From positions 2,666,001-2,730,000 of the forward strand of contig VCCP01000003.1 in the NCBI GenBank assembly GCA_005765155.1: a stretch of DNA of 64,000 nt. Reading direction: 5' to 3'. How positions within the stretch are numbered: the stretch's first letter is position 1; each line of letters begins with the position of its first letter. The position numbers and the translations under genes were made by a program. The stretch is from Zelopaecilomyces penicillatus (lineage: Eukaryota > Ascomycota > Sordariomycetes > Hypocreales > Pseudodiploosporaceae). This document shows positions 24,279 through 34,458 of this stretch, piece by piece. The notes under the pieces were generated by a model. That model worked only from the letters and a program-made list of their open reading frames with translations. It had not been told where the DNA came from and did no database searches.

Positions 24279-26135
24279 TTATAATAATAAATAATATATA
24301 TAAATTAAAGAATAAAGATTTAAAAAAGAAATATATAAAAATACATAAATTTAAAAAGAATTAAATGGAATTCTATATCAAAATTATAATTTAATCTATA
24401 AATATAGTATAAGTAAAGTAATATAGTATAAGTAAAGTAATATAGTATAAGTAAAGTAATATAGTATAAGTAAAGTAATATAGTATAAGTAAAGTAATAT
24501 AGTATAAGTAAAGTAATATAGTATAAGTAAAGTAATATAGTATAAGTAAAGTAATATAGTATAAGTAAAGTAATATAGTATAAGTAAAGTAATATAGTAT
24601 AAGTAAAGTAATATAGTATAAGTAAAGTAATATAGTATAAGTAAAGTAATATAGTATAAGTAAAGTAATATAGTATAAGTAAAGTAATATAATTATTATA
24701 AATAATATATATTAATAAAACTAATATAGTTTATAAGCTAGTTTTATTAATTTAATAGCCTTTTAATTTTAATATAATAGATATATAAATATTATAATTA
24801 ATATATTAATTTATTATTAATTATTAAATAAATAATAAGATTTATTATATATAAAAGAATAAAGAAAAGAAGTTATAATAATATAATATAAGTATAAATA
24901 ATTAAAAAAAATAAAGATTTTTTATTTAATTTTTCCCTTTTATTTATTAAATAAAAAGGGATTATCTATTTTATAAAAGATTTAATTTAAATAAATCTAC
25001 ATTAATATAAATATAAGATTAATAATAATAATAATAATTTATATATTTATTAAATCCTTATATAAGCTAAAATAGATATAGTTTTATAAGAAAATTAATT
25101 TAAAAGATTATTTATAATAAGATTTAAATTAATTAAAAATATTATTTGGAAAGTATTATAAAAAGAATAAATAGAAGGACTACTATATAGAATAATATAA
25201 TATAAGAGTATTATTCTAGTTATATAACCTAATAATATTATTTTATTATATAATTAAAAGATCTAAATAAATTAATTTAATTAAGTGATTAAATTAATTA
25301 ATTAATTAATTAAAATATATAATTTTAATAGAATTAATAAAGATACATTATTTAAATATATTAACTACTTTAATTTAAGTATATATTTTTATATAATATA
25401 TATATATATATAATACTATTTCTTCTTATACTTTTATATTAGAATTTTAGTATTATAAAATAATAATATAAGCATTCTATTAAACTAGGTTAAAATAAGC
25501 CTTATATAGACTTTTATATAAACTTTTTATAGATATAAATAATAAAAGATATAAATATAAATAATAAGACTTTATTATAATTAATTAATTTTATATAAAT
25601 TAATTTTTATTAGTATAATAATTATTATTATTATCTTTTATATTATTTAAATTATTTTTAAAAATAATAAATAAAAGATTATATAAAAGATTATAATTTT
25701 TTTTTAAAAAAGATTAATTATTAATTTTATATTTTAATTAATTATATATCTTTATGAAAAATAAAAATAAAACTTTTATTATTTTTATTTAATACCTTTA
25801 ATATAATAGCTTTTTAATAATATAATAATAAATTAAAACTATTATTAATAATAAAATAATTATATAAAAAATGAATTTTTTATATAATATTAAATATTAT
25901 TTTTATTATTTTTATTATTTTTATATATTTTATTAAGTAATATATATTTTATTAAATAATATATATTTTATTAAATAATATATATATTATAATATAATAT
26001 AAAAGTATTTAATATTATTTAATTTAATATATAATAAAAATAATAAAAGAAATTATAATTTTATTTTATTATTATAATATTAATTCTTAATATAGTTTTT
26101 ATTAATTTTAATCTTTAATTTTAAAGATAATATGG
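24279..26135. repeat. AT-rich RIP-degraded block around the minisatellite
   Basis: This is A/T-dominated non-coding sequence on both sides of the tandem array at 24402-24690. Nothing else is recognisable. Normal composition resumes at about 26136. Confidence 0.75.
24402..24690. repeat. 19-bp minisatellite, about 15 copies
   Basis: The unit ATAGTATAAGTAAAGTAAT repeats head to tail about 15 times without visible variation. Its homogeneity stands out against the decayed surroundings and suggests recent expansion. Confidence 0.95.
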
Positions 26136-26711
26136 AATTTATTATAGCCACGACAAACACGGTACATGTACTTGCTCTGTATTGATCACATGCACGACAT
26201 GACATGACAGTACTTGGGCATACACATACACGACTTCGGGACGGCCAACTCATCTTCACATTTTCGCCTGCCCTTGAAGCAGATGGCGAGGCCAGTGTGG
26301 GCAGCCTACGACTGTGGCAGGTCAACATGTGATCGGCCACCTAGACACTTCACAAACTGATGTGAAATGCAGAAGCAATATCGGATAAGAGAGAAGTTGT
26401 TCGTCAAGAGACGAACGCTAAGTGGGACGTCCTCACATAACGTTCTACCGCTTCGTTAGGCAGCGGCGGTGCCAATGAGACATAAGAAAAAAACATACAT
26501 TACACTCGTCCTAGCCTCTTTCCATCTCCTTCGAGATAGTCACCAATTTATGACTACCGGCCAAATAGTCTCAGATGCCCTAACCAAATCCAATAGTGAA
26601 GCCGAATATTCTGTTCTACAGTATGTATTTGAGTGGCCTCTAGGGAGAACCGCCAAAGCACGTTGGAAGCTGCACAGTGTTGCACCACCCCTTTTGTCCT
26701 AGGTTGACATG
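26136..26711. other. intergenic: 3' flank of LPD1
   Basis: A 576-bp stretch of normal composition. A 77-codon plus-strand frame (26469-26702) contains I-V-S-D-A-L-T-K-S, vaguely like the tail of copia RNase H. It has no other support, so I do not call it a gene. Confidence 0.4.
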
Positions 26712-28445
26712 CTAAAAATGAAGGGCTTTGGCGTGAGTAGCCATAGCTGCTTCCTTGAAGGCTTCTGCTAGGGTTGGATGAGCGTGGCATGTTCTCGCGA
26801 TGTCTTCGCTCGAAGCACCATATTCCAAAGCAAGGGTCCCTTCCGCGATCATTTCGCCAGCATTAGGGCCAATGATATGGACACCAAGGAGACGATCTGT
26901 CTCCGGGTCCGCGATCATCTTCACCATTCCCTCCGTGTCGAGGTTCGTTTTCGCACGGGAATTGGCGCTGAAGGGAAAGGTGCCGACCCGGTAGGGAATC
27001 TTTTGGTTCTTCAACTCCTGCTCTGTTTGACCAACCCATGCAACCTCGGGGTACGTATACATTACGGATGGGATGCACCCGTAGTTCACATGACCATAGC
27101 CCTTCTTGATAAATTCAACAACAGCGACTGCCTCTTCTTCAGCCTTGTGTGCAAGCATAGGCCCAAAAGTAGCATCGCCAACGCAACGGATGTGAGGAAT
27201 CTTGGTTCGGTATTCGGAGTCGATGATAACACGTCCGCGCTCGTCCAGTTCCATCCCAATATTCTCTAAGCCCAAGCCCTGAGTGTAGGGTCGTCGGCCG
27301 ATCGCAACCAGCACAACTTCGGCATCAAGCTACGGCATTTGCTAGTCAACACAAAACATTCTGGGGATTGGGAGCACCATTTGCTGCACTTACATTTTCG
27401 GGTTTACCGCCCTTGGCAGCATCGATGTCAAGAGTGACCTTGTCTCCAGACTGATCACCGCCAAGTACTTTAGTATTGAGCTTGAAATCCATACCCTGCT
27501 TTTTCAACAGCTTCTGAGTTGCCTTGGCAATTTCTGTGTCCATGCCTGGGCCACCAATTTGACCAAGAAACTCCACCACTGTGACCTTGGTTCCCAGGCG
27601 CGACCATACCGAAGCCATTTCTAGGCCAATGATGCCTCCACCAATGACGATCATGCTTTCGGGAATCTTCTCTAGGGCGATGGCGCCGGTACTGGTGATG
27701 ATGCGCTTCTCATCAATTTCGAGGCCAGGAAATGGGGTCGCCTCAGACCCGGTGGCAATAAGAATGTTCTTTCCACGTATTGTGGTCTCGCCACCATCAT
27801 TAAGCGCAATCTTGATTTCATGCTCATTTACAAAGCTAGCTGCGCCTTTGATGTACTCAGCACCATTCTTCTTAAGGAGAAATTCGACGCCTTTCGTCAG
27901 GCCGCTGACGGCGGTGTCCTTGGCTTTCATGAAGTTGGCCAGGTTGAGTTTGACGTCTCCAACCTCAATTCCCCTATTCTTGGTGTCGTGAAGGATTTGG
28001 TGGTAGAGATGCGAATTGTTGAGTAGAGATTTAGAAGGAATGCAGCCGACATTCAGGCAAGTACCGCCGAGAGTACCTCGCTTTTCGATGCATGTCACCT
28101 GTAGTCGAAACGTTAGAGACAGACACACATTATGATGAGATGTAGCACAATATTGGTCTTTCGTACCTTCATGCCCTCCTGACCAGCTTTGATGGCAGCA
28201 ACGTAGCCTGCTACACCACCACCAATGATGATGAGATCTTTTTCTTCTACGGCCGAGTCAGTACAGTAAATTTAGCGCAGCCACAGCCAGTAGATAGACG
28301 CACCAGATGAAGTAGCAAAGCCTCTACTCCATCGTGACAATGCCCCCGGGACGACAAATGTGGACAGACTGTGGCAATAACGAGTCAGCGAGAGATTTTT
28401 GCGGTTGATGACGGGAACACTGGGAAGTGACCAAAATCTAACCAT
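26712..28445 (-). CDS. LPD1: dihydrolipoamide dehydrogenase (E3), mitochondrial
   Basis: Four exons: 28304-28445, 28167-28246, 27394-28098 and 26712-27329. They sum to 1545 nt, 514 residues, normal for the family. An N-terminal Arg/Ser-rich, acid-poor mitochondrial presequence ends near R-G-F-A-T-S-S. The FAD-binding I-I-G-G-G-V-A-G-Y-V-A-A follows. The redox disulfide lies in G-G-T-C-L-N-V-G-C-I-P-S-K. The NAD-binding motif is V-I-G-G-G-I-I-G-L-E, and the catalytic His-Glu is in H-A-H-P-T-L-A-E-A. The enzyme reoxidises dihydrolipoamide in pyruvate and 2-oxoglutarate dehydrogenases and the glycine cleavage system. The ATG at 28445 is the first in frame with exon 2; a further upstream exon is not excluded. 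Confidence 0.95.
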
Positions 28446-29454
28446 GGTTGTGAAAGCCTCAAGGACTTCGCGGTCTTGCTGGATAGCAAGCGACTGGTAA
28501 GCATTTTGGGTAGCTTCTCGGTTCGTCAATTGCGCCAAACGTTATGATGATGGTGTACAAGAGAAAGTAGAGATTGTGAAGGAGATGGCCCAGACTACTT
28601 AACTTGAGCAAGTGGACCTATGGAGCGCTCTAAGTCGGGATTGATTGGCGAGACTGTTTGTACCTGGGCATAGGTACCTGTACCTACACACTCAGCTGGA
28701 AAGGCAAGTATCAAAGCTGGATTGCAAGCCCCAAAAATCTGAAAAAGAAAATCATAAAAAATTCCAATTAATAGCAAATACCCTTTTAACTTGCTGCCAA
28801 ACTAATGTTTCAACAATATGAGAACATTGAAAAAGCTAGCACTGTAAAATGTTGAAGAAAATTTGATGTTTGTTGTGTTATGGCACTACTAATGTAGTGT
28901 GAATGGGGCTATTGCAGTGTTGCTACTGTACGAATATTACCTAGGTACTCAGATGATTGGATTGGTAACGTTTGTATATTTCGAGTGTGTTCCTTTCCAA
29001 TCGGCAGCATGAACGTAGCACCTCACCTATCCAGATCAGTGTTAGGTCACATCAACATCATCAAATTCCCCCTCTTCCTGTTTTGGAAAAAATTCTTTGA
29101 TATTGTATGGAGCTAAATATAAATAGTTGCATTCTGGGGAAGGGGCTTCTCTCATGCATACCCAGAAGAAACGGCAGGATTACAGCACCAGCTGGATTTC
29201 CAGGAAAGTTAGGTAACAACTACGTAACTCGGTTCTGATTCCATTGTGGGGCGAGTACTGAGGCTTCAATTGACCTGCTCAGCCATCTTCCTTAGAAGCA
29301 CGTAGTAACACGGGCTGATTTATCAAAACATAATTCGAGTTTGATAATCTGCGCTAGGGGGTCTATAAAAGTGAATAAACCGCTTTGCGGTCTATCATAC
29401 CTGCCTCCTTGTAGTATCTCTCATATTCGTACTTCGTACATTAAGGACCATAGG
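28446..29454. promoter_or_regulatory. intergenic: LPD1 promoter and SGD1 3' flank
   Basis: This 1009-bp stretch is non-coding. It is somewhat AT-rich around 28740-28980 and includes short runs such as AGGTACCTGTACCTAC near 28670. A short reverse frame at 28595-28777 has no support. No RNA gene or repeat recognised. Confidence 0.4.
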
Positions 29455-32061
29455 CTACCCAAGTACCACTTCCTGAACAGCCGCCAGAGCTAATGTCCTG
29501 ACGCGATCAAGTTTTTTCATCTCCTTGCTCTCAATGAGTCCAGACTTTGGCACTTTCTTCCGTAGGAACCAATGAATACCGACTGAAAGAGACGGTATTC
29601 GTGCTGCTGGCCCAAAGGACTTGCCAGCCATGGTCTCTTCCTTGGAACGCCCGCCTCTGCACTCGCGAAGCAAACTAATGATAAGCCACTCCACAAAGAG
29701 TGACGTCCATGAATTGATTTCAGGAATGTTCAGAGGTTTCAAAATGGAGATATCCAACGTACCATACGCCACCAGAGCCGCATAAAATCGAGCAACATTG
29801 CTTAGTCGCCGCGCATCTTTCATCGTTTCACCCTCTCCTGTTTCCTCGTCGAGGGCCTCTTCCCCGAACAGCTGTTCGCCAAGGCTCCGGAACAACTTCC
29901 AAAGACGGTCCTGGAGGGCAAACCTAACCCTGCTATTTGTACAAGCCTGGTTTGCCACCAGTGCATAATACTCATTGTATTTTGCCTCGCTCCCAACACA
30001 CCGCACAAGAACACGCGCGATTTCTAACTGATCATCTTTTTTTAAGCCCAGGCTAGTGATTTGTTGGCAGCCGTGCTCATAATCCATCGCTGACATGAGA
30101 GCTGTAAAGATAGCCATCTGCGCTGCCGTGTTGAATCCTTGCGCGCGAGCTTTTCTGGGGTAGTCTGGGAGAACAAAATCCATATCCTCATCATCCAACA
30201 CCTCAAGGTGATTGTCGTCCAGTTTTTTTCTGTCACCTAAATCACTGTGTGCCGTTTTATTGGCCGGTACGCTGGCCCCTACGAGCCACCACTTTCCACG
30301 AGTATCAGCATTCTCGATATCCTGGAGCCCCATTCCCATTGGTGCAAGTCCATCAAGCCTTCGTGACTGAGACTTAAGTTCTCCAAGGCGCTTCTTCATA
30401 CGTGAGACATGTTCAGATACTATGTCTGAATCCATGCCCCTAGCTTTTGGTTTGCTGTTCTTGAGATCGTTGATGGTTTCAATCATGAACTTGGTGCGTG
30501 CGGAAACATTGTTGTATCCAACATTGCCCACCGCTTTAGCCAAAATTGTTGCAACATGTTTCAGAGCTTGTGGGTCATCCCTTCGAAGAAGACGACCAGC
30601 CATCCGGCAGACACGTACAAGCAACTCAACATTGAGTTCGTTCAAATCGGCGAGAAACCTCTCTATGTAGTCAAACATTACTTTGCAACTCAATACTTCA
30701 AAAACGTATAGTTGGGAGAGGTAACCAATGATATTGTACGACTGCTTAGAAATCATCGAGGAGTTGCCACTTAGCCCAGTGGCTCTTGTGTATTCATCAT
30801 TGAAAGACTTGACAACATGGCGTATTAGGTGAGATCCGAAACTAGATCCAGTGACCTTGTACATGGCTGCGGAAAATCCGCCGATGAGCACAAAGAACTG
30901 GTCAGGCATGCTCTCGGGCTTGAGCATCTGTGCCAATATAGCCTCAATTAACAACTCAGTGACATCACCCCGTGCATTCGTCTGATAAAGGTTTTCCATC
31001 GACTGAACGATGGTTAAAATATTGGCTTCGGTCAGCCGGTTGGTTAATCCCTGGATTTGCCTCTGTAAACGGGCCTTGGACACCGACTCAGACCCGGTGT
31101 TTACTCGTAGTGACGGAGGCACATATTTAGTCATTATTTTTTCAGCCGTAGGCGCCACGTATGGGTTTTCTCTTTGTCTTTTCTGGTTTCGACATGTTGG
31201 TTCATCTTCATAACCGAGTCCATCAAAAGATTGGTTGTCGATGTCGCTTAAACTCGTTTCACTTCCCTTCTCAACCATGCTAGCGGATGTATTTCCATTT
31301 GCATCACCAGGTTTAATAGGATATCCCGAGGATTTCTTTTGTCGTTTAAAAGACAACCATTCATCATAATCGCGCTTTCTTTTTGCTGTTTCGTTTTCGC
31401 CTTCGACAGAGTTGTCCTGTAATTCGCCAATAATTTTATCAAGTCCATCTTCCTTGAATGCCTGCGGCAGCGACGTCCGTCCTTTTTTTATTCCCAATTT
31501 TCTCTCAAAGTGATCGATTTCGGCATCATCCAGAGCCAGCTTGTTTTGGACAACCCTTGATAGCCCACCGCTTCTGGATGAGGGGTTCGAAACAGTAGTT
31601 CTCGCATCGCCAAGAGCATTGTTGGTAGAATTGGTATAGACTCCATCGGCATCCTCACCATCACTTTCGTTCTCGCCGTCGAAACCATCATCGCTGTCCC
31701 AGGCATCATCCTCTCCTAGTTCGCTCGTAGCGTAATCCACTGCCTTGTTTGCAGCTTCGATGTCGCCTGTAACGGCGTCAATAAGAGGTGAGGCGCGCTT
31801 TATGAAAATGTGTTGCGATGGCAGTTTCTTCACTTTCGTCTTATATTGGCTTGGCGGGTGAGGAGGTGTAGAATGACCTCGACATGTGTTTCTCTGTGAA
31901 TTATTTTTTGTCCTTTGTAGTTTCCGTTGCTCTTTCCGTGACATCGACTTTTCGATGGCTCTCAAGCCTTTTCGTCTGTAACTCTGCCCTTGCACTGGCA
32001 CATCTATGCCAATGCGTTTCAAGAGCTTCTGCTGAAGCTCTTGGACAGATGCTGACGGCAT
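29455..32061 (-). CDS. SGD1: SGD1/NOM1 family nucleolar MIF4G-MA3 protein
   Basis: A single-exon gene of 868 residues. I chose the ATG at 32061 (M-P-S-A-S-V-Q-E-L-Q-Q-K), because the frame upstream has no ATG and is not conserved in style. The N terminus is basic (R-K-E-Q-R-K-L-Q-R), followed by an acidic stretch near residues 115-150. A MIF4G domain spans about residues 330-540 (S-K-A-R-L-Q-R-Q-I-Q-G-L-T-N-R-L, then S-F-G-S-H-L-I-R). An MA3 domain spans about 640-750. Yeast Sgd1 and human NOM1 are nucleolar 40S ribosome biogenesis factors; yeast Sgd1 was first found as a suppressor of osmoregulation defects. It is divergent from SRP14. Confidence 0.88.
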   Translation of the reverse strand: MPSASVQELQQKLLKRIGIDVPVQGQSYRRKGLRAIEKSMSRKEQRKLQRTKNNSQRNTCRGHSTPPHPPSQYKTKVKKLPSQHIFIKRASPLIDAVTGDIEAANKAVDYATSELGEDDAWDSDDGFDGENESDGEDADGVYTNSTNNALGDARTTVSNPSSRSGGLSRVVQNKLALDDAEIDHFERKLGIKKGRTSLPQAFKEDGLDKIIGELQDNSVEGENETAKRKRDYDEWLSFKRQKKSSGYPIKPGDANGNTSASMVEKGSETSLSDIDNQSFDGLGYEDEPTCRNQKRQRENPYVAPTAEKIMTKYVPPSLRVNTGSESVSKARLQRQIQGLTNRLTEANILTIVQSMENLYQTNARGDVTELLIEAILAQMLKPESMPDQFFVLIGGFSAAMYKVTGSSFGSHLIRHVVKSFNDEYTRATGLSGNSSMISKQSYNIIGYLSQLYVFEVLSCKVMFDYIERFLADLNELNVELLVRVCRMAGRLLRRDDPQALKHVATILAKAVGNVGYNNVSARTKFMIETINDLKNSKPKARGMDSDIVSEHVSRMKKRLGELKSQSRRLDGLAPMGMGLQDIENADTRGKWWLVGASVPANKTAHSDLGDRKKLDDNHLEVLDDEDMDFVLPDYPRKARAQGFNTAAQMAIFTALMSAMDYEHGCQQITSLGLKKDDQLEIARVLVRCVGSEAKYNEYYALVANQACTNSRVRFALQDRLWKLFRSLGEQLFGEEALDEETGEGETMKDARRLSNVARFYAALVAYGTLDISILKPLNIPEINSWTSLFVEWLIISLLRECRGGRSKEETMAGKSFGPAARIPSLSVGIHWFLRKKVPKSGLIESKEMKKLDRVRTLALAAVQEVVLG

Positions 32062-32528
32062 CTTTAGGAATAGAACCGAGTCATTTGTGAGATTATCCGA
32101 GCGATAAACATACACTGGTTGAAGCGGCTTTATTTAGGTCGGTGCACTTGCAGAATATAATATGCACAGGAAAGCGTATTGTTCGATTTGGGGCGGAGAC
32201 TAGATTGATATCAAACACGTGAGAGCTTTTTCCTTTTTTTTTCACGTGGGAAGATTAGAGCGCAGGCTACCCCTCCATAGTGCTTACTACATATTCATGC
32301 GATACCTGAATTTCCGCTCCATGCGTACGAGGTCATCCCGTTTTGGTTGTATAGTTCGTCTTCTTTCACATACCAACTCTCACTGCAAGTGTTATCAATG
32401 CGAGTAGTGCTGAAACTTATGAGTTCAGTTTACTTGGGGCGATAAAAGCTACTTCAGTCACTTGTATCCTCGCACCTCAATCCAACCCTTTTCACTACGA
32501 AAAACCACTCCATCAACCTTTCGCAGCT
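32062..32528. promoter_or_regulatory. divergent SGD1-SRP14 promoter region
   Basis: This 467-bp spacer lies between two outward-facing start codons and must hold both promoters. CT-rich stretches near 32340-32360 and 32500-32520 could be pyrimidine-rich fungal promoter tracts. No defined site could be assigned. Confidence 0.4.
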
Positions 32529-33084
32529 ATGAGCCTACCTCACTTGTCACAGGATGAGGTTAGGCACCCTATTCGTAGAGTAGTTTCATTACATCAATTA
32601 TGTGTCAAACAAGGATACTGACGCCCATGAAATCTAGTTTCTTGACAAGCTCGGTGATATGCTTAGTCGACGGAAGGGCACTGAGCATGGCGCCGTCTAC
32701 CTGACGCAGAAGAGACGTAAGTAATCCTTTCGCCGCCCCTATTTTCGCAAGGCCTTTTTCGTTTCCCGTTACCGAGTTCGAATGATGCACACTAAAGAAT
32801 GACTAGTCTCCCATGATCAAAAGATCGCGTCTCCTAAAGATACCGACCCCTTCACCGATCTGTATTCAGATAAGCCGATGTCGGTAGTTATCCGGGCGTC
32901 GAATGGGAAATCTAAGCGCGACCGGGCAACTAAAATTAGACTTTCCACTGTTGTTGAGCCTCATCAGGTTGACAACTTCTATCTTCGGTATGCAGAGGTG
33001 TGCAAGGCAGGCATGACTTCCCTGAAGCCAAGAGATCGCAGCAAGAAGAAGTCCAAGGCCAAGAAGAAGAAAGCGGCAGTCTGA
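32529..33084 (+). CDS. SRP14: signal recognition particle subunit SRP14
   Basis: Three exons: 32529-32558, 32638-32716 and 32807-33084 (387 nt, 128 residues). Exon 1 encodes only M-S-L-P-H-L-S-Q-D-E, and its conserved continuation (F-L-D-K-L-G) starts exon 2. Y-L-T-Q-K-R spans the exon 2/3 boundary. Exon 3 holds V-I-R-A-S-N-G-K and the R-Y-A-E-V-C-K-A-G-M motif, then a Lys/Arg-rich tail that binds RNA. SRP14 binds the Alu domain of SRP RNA and slows translation until the ribosome docks at the ER. Introns are 79 and 90 nt; the first uses a GTTAGG donor. A single-frame reading would miss about the first third of the protein. Confidence 0.92.
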
Positions 33085-34458
33085 ACAGAATAAGGCTTTC
33101 CTTGCTATTGCGAAATATCAGCCCAGGAACACTAAACGTATGGTATTGTTTTCAGAACGTGATGCTGATAGAAGTCGCCTCAGGAGGTGGGGCCTTTGGT
33201 ATTTTGCGCTGTCATTTGGATGTCGCCAAGCTCGAAGTTGATATAACGCTGAACGCGGTACTCTATCTATCGCTTATACATGGAGACAGCCAGCCTGGCC
33301 ATACAATATAGGGGCATCTACCGATATTATTAACACAGCATTATTGTTTTAGACACTGGCGAAAAGCAACAACAGGGGAATGGTCTTTTTTTATTTAAAA
33401 AAAGAAAGGCCTCATCCTTTGCGGCGGCACGTTCGGCTATCAAGATGTGCTTTACGAGACACCATGGACAGTTGATACGGAGTATGTGCACCATAATCTA
33501 GTACCCAAGTAGCCAACCTCTAGGCAAGCGGGTTTTTAAAACTCATCCACCGTCGTGTGTTCGTATTTCCATATCTGCGATACTTCCATTCTCATTATGA
33601 GGAATTATACTTGACACAAGAGGCACAATTGCAATGAATCATATCAACATACTAGTTTTTAGAATCTAATACCCAACTACTACATAGGGCCTCGACCATT
33701 CGTCTAGGCATCAATACATACAAAATCTGCTTAATCGAGAGTGAACTCACCATCATGTTGCACGCACAAATTTGGAGACTGGACACGATAACACAGTGAG
33801 GAATAGAAGGCCAAGGGTGTATCACACCGATTATCATGCCCGATAATCGAATTAGGCGATTGCTTTTCTGAAGTCCCTGCTCCACTTCACGCAATTCTCA
33901 CAAGCACTGAAGTGACATGAGTAACTCAGTGAGTTGAAACTTACAGAGTACACAGAAATTGAAATTGTTCATGTGTTGTTTTTTGCATGAGGGTTAATCA
34001 TCGATACCTTGTACCCAAGCTGAAAGGATTTAGTATTGACGTGAATCCATTCACTATACTAATGGAAAACCCGAGACGTCTCCTTCGGTTATGATTCGAT
34101 CAATTCAGTTTTACGGCCGTTGGTATCACAAAGAACTGTGATGTTTCTGTCATATTCCTACAAATCTTGGAATAATCGGCACCGAGTAGGTCGGTAGGTG
34201 TAACCCAACCCACGATCTTCAGCAGTCGGTCCCCAGCTCAATGTTCTGTTTGCCCGCGGCCATAATTTGGCAAACATGCCTAACAATCATACGTTATTCT
34301 TCCAACGGGTGCCAAACAACAGTGGAGGATGAGCACGAATAGTGGGAGGCGTATTTGAAAGGGAAACAGAAGTAAATCCAGTATAACTTGATGGCCATAT
34401 CAAAAAGAGTGTCTTCGAAAACAATGAGAGATTTGCCGCAGAACGAGCAATTATAAAA
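33085..34458. other. intergenic between SRP14 and the RRM gene (convergent)
   Basis: A 1374-bp stretch with ordinary composition and no gene I can support. Both genes end into it. A near-perfect hairpin, TCTTTTTTTA-TT-TAAAAAAAGA (33384-33405), is the only local structure noted. The 80-codon reverse frame at 33652-33894 looks spurious. Confidence 0.4.

Noticed and set aside
33384..33405. T-run/A-run hairpin as a possible terminator
   Set aside because: Such hairpins do not terminate fungal RNA polymerase II transcription, and it lies 300 bp beyond SRP14; a chance low-complexity structure is likely.
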